In this document: piece after piece, positions 18,707 through 26,267 of the stretch
Numbering within the stretch: position 1 is the stretch's first letter
How the letters are laid out: each line of letters begins with the position of its first letter
Made by a program: the position numbers and the translations under genes
Origin: Vicingus serpentipes
GTDB lineage: Bacteria > Bacteroidota > Bacteroidia > Flavobacteriales_E > Vicingaceae
Direction of reading: 5' to 3'
DNA: 64,000 bases
Assembly: GCF_007993035.1 (NCBI RefSeq)
Contig: NZ_VOOS01000002.1
Location: 62,001 to 126,000 of the forward strand
The notes under the pieces: generated by a model
Seen by the model: the letters and a program-made list of their open reading frames with translations, nothing else
What the model was told of the DNA's origin: nothing
The model's database searches: none

Positions 18707-19393
18707 TTGCAGAAAAATATAGGGATTAAAGCTTCAATTTTATATATAATATTTATAGTCAGCCTTTTGTTTGTAGGGTGCATGCCATCTAGGGTGGTTA
18801 GACCTTTGCAAAAAAATCAAAAAACGGTAGATTTTCATTTAGGAGGGCCTTTAATTGGATTTGCAGGTAAAACAATACCAATGCCTCTTACTTCATTAAA
18901 TTACGCTCAAGGCATTACAGATAAATTAACAGGCTTTGGAAGTATTCATACAACATCTTTATTGTTTGGAGTTTTACAAACAGATATTGGTGCTTGTTAT
19001 GGATTATATTATAGTGATAGCTTAAGAATAGGATTAAGTGTTACTCCTGCTTTAAATATCGCAACAGACTTGAGAGAAAATAACTTTAAAGTTTGGCCTC
19101 AACTTGATGTTAATTTGTATTGGGAATTAAAACCTCAACTTAGTTTTATTTATGTTGGTATAGATAATTGGTTTGAATTTTCAGGAGTTAAAGCCCACGA
19201 AGAAACTCAAGAAAATAGATGGTTATATAGTCCTCAAATTGGGTTTAGATATGTAAGAAAAAAATGGAATTATAATATTGAATCAAAGTATTTGGTTCCT
19301 TATTTAAATAACACTCCTAATGTAGTTGATTACAAAGGAATAAATGGGAAAGGTGCGATAGGGATTTATCTAACGTTAACTCGTAAATTTTAA
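18707..19393 (+). CDS. Predicted outer-membrane lipoprotein, beta-rich (228 aa)
   Basis: Not a family I can name. The first 25 residues form a lipoprotein signal (ILYIIFIVSLLFVGC, acylated Cys 25). The rest shows alternating polar/aromatic strands (LNYAQGITDKLTGFGSIHTT, LDVNLYWELKPQLSFIYVGI, YNIESKYLVPYL) and ends LTLTRKF with a terminal Phe, the usual sign of an outer-membrane barrel. The start must be the TTG at 18707, since no ATG precedes the lipobox. The next gene begins 2 nt after the stop, so it pairs with the hydrolase lipoprotein. Confidence 0.6.
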   Translation: MQKNIGIKASILYIIFIVSLLFVGCMPSRVVRPLQKNQKTVDFHLGGPLIGFAGKTIPMPLTSLNYAQGITDKLTGFGSIHTTSLLFGVLQTDIGACYGLYYSDSLRIGLSVTPALNIATDLRENNFKVWPQLDVNLYWELKPQLSFIYVGIDNWFEFSGVKAHEETQENRWLYSPQIGFRYVRKKWNYNIESKYLVPYLNNTPNVVDYKGINGKGAIGIYLTLTRKF

Positions 19394-19395
19394 CT

Positions 19396-20289
19396 ATGAA
19401 ATATAGGTTATTACTTATTATTATCGGTTTTACATTTTCTAGTTGTTTTAAATTAGATGATAATTTTTTCAATTCAGATAATAGTATTGATGAGTATAAA
19501 TTAGATGCTTATAATGGTGAGCAAGATTTTGTTTTAGATAATAGTTTTAATATTTCTAATAATTATATTAATATTTTCACTTTAAATTCTTTAGCACCTT
19601 CAGAAACATCTCCAACAAATATTTATGCTCTTTATATTGGTGATTTAAATACAATAAATACAGATACTGTAATTATGTATTGCCATGGTAATAAATGGCA
19701 TATGGATTTTTATTGGCAAAGAGCAAAATTATTAGCTCATACTGGTGGAAAAAACAATTATGGAGTTTTAATGATTGATTATAGAGGTTATGGATTAAGT
19801 GATGGTAAATCTTCAGAAGCAAGTTTATATGCAGATATTGATGCTGGCTTACAATGGTTAAAAGGGAAAGGATTAACTAATGATAGATTAATAATGTATG
19901 GTTTTAGTATGGGGACTGGTCCTGCAACTCAATTAACTGCAAACCCTAGGTCATTAACTCCTTCAAAATTAATTTTAGAAGCTCCATACGCATCAATAGA
20001 AGTAATGGTGCAAGATGCAAGTGTCTTGAATCTTCCAGGTTCTTTCGTTACTTCGCTAGAAATTGAAAATGCCGAAGAAATAAAAAAAGTTAATCAACCA
20101 TTAATGTGGGTGCATGGGACAAATGACCTGTTTTTGAATATAGAAACTCATGGTCAGGTTGTTTATAATAATTATAATGGAATCTATAAAGAAGCTCATA
20201 AAATACAAGGAGCTGACCATGGTGAAATTCAAATATATATGGGGTATAGTAACTATTTATCTAAATTAAATAGCTTTATAAAATTGTAA
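19396..20289 (+). CDS. Alpha/beta hydrolase lipoprotein (297 aa)
   Basis: Predicted lipoprotein (MKYRLLLIIIGFTFSSC, Cys 17) with an alpha/beta-hydrolase fold. Oxyanion/HG region YCHGNKWHMD, then GVLMIDYRGYGLSDG, the nucleophile elbow GFSMGTGPA (Ser), the acid in HGTNDLFLN (Asp) and the catalytic His in GADHGEIQ. The arrangement resembles serine aminopeptidase S33 and BAAT-like hydrolases; substrate unknown. It sits in an apparent operon with the upstream beta-rich lipoprotein and converges on the 46-residue basic gene with a 1-nt gap. Confidence 0.8.
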   Translation: MKYRLLLIIIGFTFSSCFKLDDNFFNSDNSIDEYKLDAYNGEQDFVLDNSFNISNNYINIFTLNSLAPSETSPTNIYALYIGDLNTINTDTVIMYCHGNKWHMDFYWQRAKLLAHTGGKNNYGVLMIDYRGYGLSDGKSSEASLYADIDAGLQWLKGKGLTNDRLIMYGFSMGTGPATQLTANPRSLTPSKLILEAPYASIEVMVQDASVLNLPGSFVTSLEIENAEEIKKVNQPLMWVHGTNDLFLNIETHGQVVYNNYNGIYKEAHKIQGADHGEIQIYMGYSNYLSKLNSFIKL

Positions 20290-20290
20290 G

Positions 20291-20431
20291 TTAATTAGAC
20301 TTTGATTTTTCTAAAATTTCTTTTAGACGTTGTTTGGTTGTTTCTTTCTCCAGTTTTTTCTTGTTTTTCTTTCGGTCCATTAATTTGGAGTGTTTAGCCT
20401 TATTCTTTGTGTTTTTTTCTTTTTTAGACAT
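20291..20431 (-). CDS. 46-residue lysine-rich protein next to topB
   Basis: Short ORF starting at the ATG at 20431, 3 nt after the topB stop on the same strand, and ending TAA at 20291. The sequence MSKKEKNTKNKAKHSKL...MDRKKNKKKLEKE is about 40% Lys/Arg and predicted to be one long charged helix. Not a family I recognise. The tight spacing to topB suggests translational coupling, and the basic charge suggests nucleic-acid binding, but both are inference. Because it is short and low-complexity, chance coding cannot be excluded. Confidence 0.6.
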   Translation of the reverse strand: MSKKEKNTKNKAKHSKLMDRKKNKKKLEKETTKQRLKEILEKSKSN

Positions 20432-20434
20432 AGC

Positions 20435-22726
20435 TTAAACTTTACCGCTTAATATATTATAAACTAATTCTTTTGTAAGCTTATGGTTAGCTGCTTTTGT
20501 TCTAACTTCATCAAAAGTAAATCTGAAATTACATCCTGTTTTGTAAGCACTACAACCATAGGCTGTTTTACCTTTTATTATTTCTCCTTTTTTACATTTT
20601 GGACAAACTAATGTGTCTGTTTTGGGTTTGATTGTTTTTGAAGCTTTTTGAGTGAGTTGATATTCAAAATTGTCATTAAAGCTTAATATACCATCAATCT
20701 GTCCAGTTTTAGTTTTAAATCCTTTTATTGTAGTTGTACTCCCTTTTTGTAAAAGCCTAATAATTTGTTTTTCGGTTAATTTTTTATCTTTAAAATTGAA
20801 TGGTAACAATAGATTGCAGCCATTTTTATAATTACTACATCCGTAAGCTTTTTTACCTTTTAAAATTGATCCTTCTTTACATTTAGGACATTTTTCGTTG
20901 GTTATTCTGCCTTTCTTAGATGATTTTGTTTTCTTCTCTGCTACATGGTTTACATGAGAAATTTGAGCACTATCTCTTTCCATTCTTACCTCATAAACTA
21001 ATTCATCAACCATTTGTTTCATGTTTTTGATGAATGTGCCTGCATTGTAATTGCCTTTTTCAATTTCCTGCAATTGCTTTTCCCAAGTACCAGTTAATTC
21101 AGCTGATGTCAATAGTTTATTTTGAATAATATCTATCAGCTGTATTCCTGTTGATGTAGGAACTAACTGTTTTTTATTTCTTACAATGTATTTACGCCTA
21201 AATAAAGTCTCAATAATGTTTGCACGAGTAGAAGGTCTCCCAATACCATTATCTTTCATTAAATCACGTAGTTCCTCATCATCAACCTGCTTACCAGCTG
21301 TTTCCATTGCTCGAAGCAAAGTTGCTTCAGTAAACATGTTAGGTGGTTTGGTTTCTTTTTCTAAAAATGTAGGCTGATGAGGCCCTTTTTCACCTTTGGT
21401 AAAGATAGGTAGTAAATCTGGTTCTTTATCTTCATCGCTATTAGAAGTTTCAAAAACTACTCGCCATCCTTTAGCTGTTATTTCTTTGCCTGTTGTTTTA
21501 AAAGTTACTTCGTCTGCTTTTCCAATTACAGCAGTATTACTTACTGAGCAATCTTCGTAAAAGACTGCTATAAAACGTCTTACAATTGTATCGTAAACCT
21601 TTGCTTCATGTTGATTCATATGGTTTTGAACACCAGTTGGAATAATTGCATGGTGGTCAGTAACCTTTTTATCATTAAAAACTTTAGTTGATTTTCGTAT
21701 TTTTTTACCCAATAATGGTTGAGTAAGTTGTTGGTAATTAGTTAATTTTTCTAAAATTCCATGAACTTTTTGATAAACATCATTTGGTAAAAAGGTAGTA
21801 TCTACTCTTGGGTAAGTAACCACTTTTTGCTCATATAGTTTTTGAACTGTTTTAAGGGTTTCATCAGCGGAATAACCAAATCTAGTATTACAATAAACTT
21901 GAAGACCTGTTAAATCAAATAATTTTGGTGCATATTCGCTTCCTTTCTTTTTTTCTACAGATACAATTTCAAAATCGCTTGCTTTTACTTTGTTTGCTAG
22001 TTTTTCTCCATCTGTTTTGTTGGTAAATCGTCCTTCTTCACAGTTAAACAATGTATCTCTGTAAAGGGTTTGTAATTCCCAGAAGGGAGTAGGTTTAAAG
22101 TTTTCTATTTCCTTAAACCGGTTTACCACCATTGCAAGCGTAGGTGTTTGAACACGGCCAACAGATAAAACTTGCTTATACCCACCATGTTTTAAAGTGT
22201 AAAGTCTGGTGGCATTCATGCCTAACAACCAATCGCCTATTGATCTTGAAAAACCGGCATAATATAAATTATCATATTTCTCTGAGGGTTTTAAATTTTC
22301 AAAGCCTTCTTTTATAGCTTCAGTTGTAAGTGAAGATATCCATAATCGTTGAACCTTACCTTTATATCCAGCTTGGTCTATTACCCAGCGTTGTATTAAT
22401 TCTCCTTCTTGACCAGCATCCCCACAATTGATAACTAATTCTGCTTTATCGAATAAACTTTTTACAATTTTAAACTGTTTTTGAATGCCTGAATTTTTAA
22501 CAACTTTTGTTTTAAACTTATCGGGTAACATGGGTAAGTTGTTCAGGTTCCAACTTTTCCACTCAGGTCTATAATCGTTAGGTTCTAAAAGTGTGCATAA
22601 ATGACCAAAAGTATAAGTTACGGCATATCCATTCCCTTCGTAATAACCATCCCTTTTAGTATTGGCACCTAAAACACTAGCAATTTCTCGTGCAACACTT
22701 GGTTTTTCGGCAATACAAACTTTCAT
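20435..22726 (-). CDS. topB: DNA topoisomerase III (type IA)
   Basis: Type IA topoisomerase that decatenates DNA and resolves recombination intermediates. TOPRIM domain at the N-terminus (MKVCIAEKPSVAREIASVLG and NCGDAGQEGELIQRW, with Gln where DxGREGE enzymes have Arg). The active-site Tyr is in VVTYPRVDTTFLP. The decatenation-domain pattern GIGRPSTRANIIETL follows. The C-terminal 170 residues hold two four-Cys zinc ribbons (CPKCKEGSILKGKKAYGCS and CPKCKKGEIIKGKTAYGCS). 763 aa, full length. No conjugation or integrase genes are nearby, so it reads as a chromosomal copy. Confidence 0.95.
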   Translation of the reverse strand: MKVCIAEKPSVAREIASVLGANTKRDGYYEGNGYAVTYTFGHLCTLLEPNDYRPEWKSWNLNNLPMLPDKFKTKVVKNSGIQKQFKIVKSLFDKAELVINCGDAGQEGELIQRWVIDQAGYKGKVQRLWISSLTTEAIKEGFENLKPSEKYDNLYYAGFSRSIGDWLLGMNATRLYTLKHGGYKQVLSVGRVQTPTLAMVVNRFKEIENFKPTPFWELQTLYRDTLFNCEEGRFTNKTDGEKLANKVKASDFEIVSVEKKKGSEYAPKLFDLTGLQVYCNTRFGYSADETLKTVQKLYEQKVVTYPRVDTTFLPNDVYQKVHGILEKLTNYQQLTQPLLGKKIRKSTKVFNDKKVTDHHAIIPTGVQNHMNQHEAKVYDTIVRRFIAVFYEDCSVSNTAVIGKADEVTFKTTGKEITAKGWRVVFETSNSDEDKEPDLLPIFTKGEKGPHQPTFLEKETKPPNMFTEATLLRAMETAGKQVDDEELRDLMKDNGIGRPSTRANIIETLFRRKYIVRNKKQLVPTSTGIQLIDIIQNKLLTSAELTGTWEKQLQEIEKGNYNAGTFIKNMKQMVDELVYEVRMERDSAQISHVNHVAEKKTKSSKKGRITNEKCPKCKEGSILKGKKAYGCSNYKNGCNLLLPFNFKDKKLTEKQIIRLLQKGSTTTIKGFKTKTGQIDGILSFNDNFEYQLTQKASKTIKPKTDTLVCPKCKKGEIIKGKTAYGCSAYKTGCNFRFTFDEVRTKAANHKLTKELVYNILSGKV

Positions 22727-22837
22727 TTAGCTCTTTTAATTCTTTTTAATGCAAAATACAGATTAACCTCAGTATTTTAAGTACTAAAACAGCTTCATTT
22801 TAAACTAAATTTTAACAAGGTTTGTTAATAACAAAAT

Positions 22838-24001
22838 TTAAATTCCTATGTCCACATAAATGGGATTATGGTCTGACAATCGAGTGTTATTAATTTGAGG
22901 TTTTTCTATGGTTTGAGCGTTAATTGATTTAGCGCCCTTACCAGCCAACCAGTCAATTTTTAATGGAACACAACCATTCCATGGTTTTAATCTTCTTTCT
23001 AACTCTTTAACTAAAAAATTAGGAATAAACTTAGCTGTTTTCTCATTGGTTAGCATATCATTCATATCGAAATACAATGTGCCTTTAGTTCTGTCATTGT
23101 AGGTATTATAATCAAATCCTTTTTCAGTTAAAAGATTAAATAAAGGCTTCTCAAATTTTAGTTCTGGAGTCATGTAATGCTGTATAGCTCCAGCAAAACC
23201 AATAGTTACTAACTTACTAAAAGACTGAGTAATGATTTCCCACTTTCTTCTTAAGTTAAATGTGCCACAATTCCAATCTCCTCCTACAATTTGAATATCA
23301 CTTTTTGGTAATGCGCTTATTATTGCTCCCAACTGCTTTGCTCTGTCTTGTGCAGTTGAACTTAAATCAATATGAATTGCTCCGAAACTTATCGTCTTAT
23401 TGTTTACTTCAATTTGAGCTACTAATCCTTTTTTACAACCTAAGCGTTTTTCAGAACTATGAAACACTTCTTTTACTGGAGGAACTTCAATTCCTTCGGC
23501 AAATTGTATAGGATATTTTGATAAAATAGCTGTTCCGTGAAGAGCTAATGTGTTTTGGTCGGAATGTTCCGTTTCTCCAATGGCACCTTTTCCTAAAACT
23601 AAATAAGAAGGGGAGAAGCAATAATTCATCTGTAAAGCTTCAGCAAGTTCTTTCGCAACATTTCTATTTTTGGTTCGGCCCATACCGTTATCGGTTTCTA
23701 TTACTAAAATCACATCTGCTTTGGTAAGTTCCTTTTCTGTCTTAAAATAATCAATAAGATAATCCAACTGTTTGCCTCGTTCAATGTTCCATGAAACAAT
23801 ACGTAATATTTCCTTATTGGGAAATGTTTTAGAGAGCGTATTATCCCATTCTAAACCATTAATTACCTCATTTAATTCTTGATGATGAGATGAATAAAAA
23901 GGGGAGTTAAGAAATGTTTTTTTCTTAGAGAATGATTTAATTTCGTTGTAATAAACGTTTAGATTATGATTGATATAATGTTTATCGCTTGTGAGTTCCA
24001 T
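22838..24001 (-). CDS. Endonuclease/exonuclease/phosphatase (EEP) family protein (387 aa)
   Basis: EEP-fold protein (DNase I-like hydrolase). Motifs: LRIVSWNIERGKQLDYL (Asn), VILVIETDNGMGRTKN (metal-binding Glu), AILSKYPIQFAEG, GAIHIDLSS, IVGGDWNCGTF (Asp-Trp-Asn) and the final catalytic SDHNPIYVDI. All expected residues are present. It has no signal peptide, so it is probably cytosolic. Substrate (nucleic acid, phosphoinositide-like or phosphosugar) cannot be told. Its ATG is 1 nt from the stop of the LytM/LysM gene, so the two are probably co-transcribed. A short hairpin (TTAACAA/TTGTTAA, 22812-22828) lies just after its stop. Confidence 0.82.
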   Translation of the reverse strand: MELTSDKHYINHNLNVYYNEIKSFSKKKTFLNSPFYSSHHQELNEVINGLEWDNTLSKTFPNKEILRIVSWNIERGKQLDYLIDYFKTEKELTKADVILVIETDNGMGRTKNRNVAKELAEALQMNYCFSPSYLVLGKGAIGETEHSDQNTLALHGTAILSKYPIQFAEGIEVPPVKEVFHSSEKRLGCKKGLVAQIEVNNKTISFGAIHIDLSSTAQDRAKQLGAIISALPKSDIQIVGGDWNCGTFNLRRKWEIITQSFSKLVTIGFAGAIQHYMTPELKFEKPLFNLLTEKGFDYNTYNDRTKGTLYFDMNDMLTNEKTAKFIPNFLVKELERRLKPWNGCVPLKIDWLAGKGAKSINAQTIEKPQINNTRLSDHNPIYVDIGI

Positions 24002-24002
24002 T

Positions 24003-24902
24003 CTATCTAACTCTTATACGTTCACCTATTTGTAATATTTTTGTTCGACGAATACCATTTAATCGGCATAAGGTAGAGATAGAAGTTCCATATTTAGCGG
24101 CAATATGTCCTAAGGTATTACCACTTCTTACTTTGTGGTATTTAATTGCATTAAGCAGTTTTAATTCATCTCGATAAGCAAAACTACATTCAGATATTGC
24201 TAAGGTATCGTTGTGCGTGGTAAAATCTTCAAAAGCAATAATATCTCTTGGGTCTAATGCTTCATCAAAATAGCGAACCTCAAAGTGTAGGTGGCTCCCA
24301 TAACTTCTACCGGTATTTCCTCCTAAACCGATTACTGTTCCAGTAGTAATGTTAGAATCTATATCTACTAATCGTTTTGAAAGATGAGCATAAATAGTTT
24401 CTAAACCATTATTATGGCGAACTACAACCACATTTCCATATGTTTTACTATAGGTTGATATTCTTACTTTCCCACCAAAAGCAGACTGAACTGTATCTCC
24501 AGTATTTAAATCAATGTCAATTCCGTAATGGTATCGCCAACGCCTTTTTCCAAATTCTGAGGTAACATTTCCTTTAACTGGAGGAGTAAAATAATCATTA
24601 CTATCATTTAATAAAACCATTAAAGTATCTTCAACTTTTGAGAAATCAAACTTTCTAAAATGGATATCATTTGTAATCCAATCGTAATGAGAAACCGTAT
24701 CGTTTAGAGTATTGTTTATTGAATCAACAAACCAGTCAAAACGATTCACAAGTTGAATTTCGTTTTTAGTTGTATTTACTTTCTTCTTTGCAGATGTAAT
24801 CTCTTCAGTTGAAGAAGAATCTGAGTCAATAATAAAAGTATTGGTATTTGCTTTTAATAAAACACTAAATAATAAGAAAGCAATAAAAATAATAAATCTC
24901 AT
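24003..24902 (-). CDS. M23 (LytM) metallopeptidase with LysM domain
   Basis: Exported peptidoglycan endopeptidase or regulator. Signal peptide at residues 1-18 (MRFIIFIAFLLFSVLLKA). LytM domain at about 110-215: GKRRWRYHYGIDIDLNTGD (zinc His and Asp), then YAHLSK and SHLHFEVRYF (HxH zinc site), so the catalytic site is intact. LysM domain at the C-terminus (about 253-299; HKVRSGNTLGHIAAKYGTS), which binds peptidoglycan. A one-mismatch -7 box ends 5 nt before the ATG. Confidence 0.9.
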   Translation of the reverse strand: MRFIIFIAFLLFSVLLKANTNTFIIDSDSSSTEEITSAKKKVNTTKNEIQLVNRFDWFVDSINNTLNDTVSHYDWITNDIHFRKFDFSKVEDTLMVLLNDSNDYFTPPVKGNVTSEFGKRRWRYHYGIDIDLNTGDTVQSAFGGKVRISTYSKTYGNVVVVRHNNGLETIYAHLSKRLVDIDSNITTGTVIGLGGNTGRSYGSHLHFEVRYFDEALDPRDIIAFEDFTTHNDTLAISECSFAYRDELKLLNAIKYHKVRSGNTLGHIAAKYGTSISTLCRLNGIRRTKILQIGERIRVR

Positions 24903-24907
24903 TTCGA

Positions 24908-24915
24908 CGAAATTA
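24908..24915 (-). promoter_or_regulatory. -7 box (TAATTTCG) 5 nt before the M23 start: near-leaderless mRNA
   Basis: The same TAATTTCG variant as before mnmE, here on the minus strand. Five bases separate it from the ATG at 24902. Confidence 0.42.
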
Positions 24916-25027
24916 AATAAATAGAGTACTATTCTTTTAACTATATATTTAAAGATAATAACACCTTTTTGTTTATTTTATTAGACTAATTTATTAATTT
25001 TAGTAAACTACTTTAAATTTATAAAAT

Positions 25028-25279
25028 ATGGAGGTTATAGATAAAACAGGAGCATTATTTCAAATAGATGAAATATTTAAATATAAAGACTTAATTGATA
25101 GGGAAGACCGTGAGGTTTTAAAAGCAATTATTAATAAAGAAGACGAAAAGTCTTTAGCTTTTTATAATCGTTTTTTAGAAATGGTTATTGATGAAGCCGA
25201 TCATAAGTTGAACAAGACCGAATTTGCCGGCTTAAGAAATGAGCTTGTTGCAGAAATGAAGTCTCATTTAGGAAATTAA
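25028..25279 (+). CDS. Conserved-looking small protein of unknown function (83 aa)
   Basis: I do not recognise this protein. It is short, acidic and fully helical in appearance (EVLKAIINKEDEKSLAFYNR, VIDEADHKLNKTEFAGLRN), with no signal peptide, TM segment or Cys. It is an ATG-started ORF in its own space, flanked by divergent and convergent genes, with a normal Lys/Glu/Leu composition and a stop 3 nt from the convergent ctlX-like gene. A single-gene transcript is likely. Confidence 0.65.
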   Translation: MEVIDKTGALFQIDEIFKYKDLIDREDREVLKAIINKEDEKSLAFYNRFLEMVIDEADHKLNKTEFAGLRNELVAEMKSHLGN

Positions 25280-25282
25280 TAG

Positions 25283-26206
25283 CTATTTCTTTTCCAAGAA
25301 AATTTCAGCAATTATACAGCGAGCACTACCGCCACCAATAGTTTCAATAGTGGGTATTTTTAAAGGAAGCAACTTCGCATTATTTTCTATTACTTGCTTT
25401 TGAGTAATTGTTAAGCTGTTAAATGCACTTTGCGATAGTGCTACTATTTTATTGTTGTCTTTATTAGTTAATTCTAACATGTTCCCCGCAAAGCTTTTTA
25501 GTTGCTGATAATCAATATCAACTATTGCTAAACCTGATTTTTTTAATGAAGAAATAACTTTTTCTTTTTCAGGAATATCTTTTATGCTTTCCAAACAAAT
25601 AGTTGCAAACTTAGTTCCTATACACATCATTACATTTGTATGGTAGATAGGATTATTATTACTATCAACTGATTTAAAACTTATGGGTTGATAGCCTAAA
25701 ATTTCACACACTTCTTCAAATATTTTTTTGTCGGTTCTTTCCGATAAACAAGCGTAAGCAATTTTAGCTTTATGATTAAAAACTATACTACCGGTTCCTT
25801 CTAGAAATCTATTTTGAGATTCATAATGCCTTAAATCTACAAGCTCTTTAATTTCAAAACAAGTAGCAATTTGATTTATAAAATCTTCATTTACTTCAGT
25901 TCTTCTATTTGGTGCTAACATTGGATAGATAATTACTTTTCCAATTTCATGCAGTGAAATCCAATTATTCGGGAAAATAGCATCAGGATTAATAGGAGTG
26001 GAAGTATCATTAAAAACAATAACGTTTACACCATTTGAAATTAAAGTGTTTTCAAAATCATTAAATTCTGCTAATACCACCTCATTTAAAGATGTGTTAC
26101 TTTCTTTAATGGTATTTTGAAATGCATTTGATTGAACAGTTTCATTATTAAACCCAAAATTAGCTGGTTTAACTAAGAAAATATGTTTTGTTGATTGTTG
26201 GCTCAT
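25283..26206 (-). CDS. CtlX-type arginine deiminase-related hydrolase
   Basis: Member of the guanidino-group-modifying (pentein) superfamily, in the group annotated as arginine deiminase-related or citrulline-utilization hydrolase CtlX. Features: NPDAIFPNNWISLHEIGKV near residue 75, LDLRHYE-like stretch with FLEGTGSIVFNHKAKIAYAC, catalytic His in IYHTNVMMCIG, and nucleophile Cys in GGGSARCIIAEIF at the C-terminus. 307 aa. Reaction in this organism is inferred from the family. It is divergent from the radical SAM gene with a 61-nt shared upstream region. Confidence 0.85.
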   Translation of the reverse strand: MSQQSTKHIFLVKPANFGFNNETVQSNAFQNTIKESNTSLNEVVLAEFNDFENTLISNGVNVIVFNDTSTPINPDAIFPNNWISLHEIGKVIIYPMLAPNRRTEVNEDFINQIATCFEIKELVDLRHYESQNRFLEGTGSIVFNHKAKIAYACLSERTDKKIFEEVCEILGYQPISFKSVDSNNNPIYHTNVMMCIGTKFATICLESIKDIPEKEKVISSLKKSGLAIVDIDYQQLKSFAGNMLELTNKDNNKIVALSQSAFNSLTITQKQVIENNAKLLPLKIPTIETIGGGSARCIIAEIFLEKK

Positions 26207-26255
26207 AAAAAGCTAAAATTAGCGAATTTTAGTTGTGATAAAACAATTTCAATAT

Positions 26256-26263
26256 TACCTTTA
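26256..26263 (+). promoter_or_regulatory. -7 box (TACCTTTA) 4 nt before the radical SAM start: leaderless mRNA
   Basis: One mismatch to TAnnTTTG; GCCC separates it from the ATG at 26268. Confidence 0.42.
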
Positions 26264-26267
26264 GCCC

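Noticed and set aside
20435-22726. topB as a sign of an integrated conjugative element
   Set aside because: Topoisomerase genes occur in Bacteroidota conjugative elements, but no tra genes, relaxase, integrase or att repeats are near, and composition matches the neighbours.
22812-22828. TTAACAA/TTGTTAA hairpin after the EEP gene as a terminator
   Set aside because: A 7-bp AT-rich stem with a 3-nt loop and no T-run on the transcribed strand; too weak to list as a terminator.
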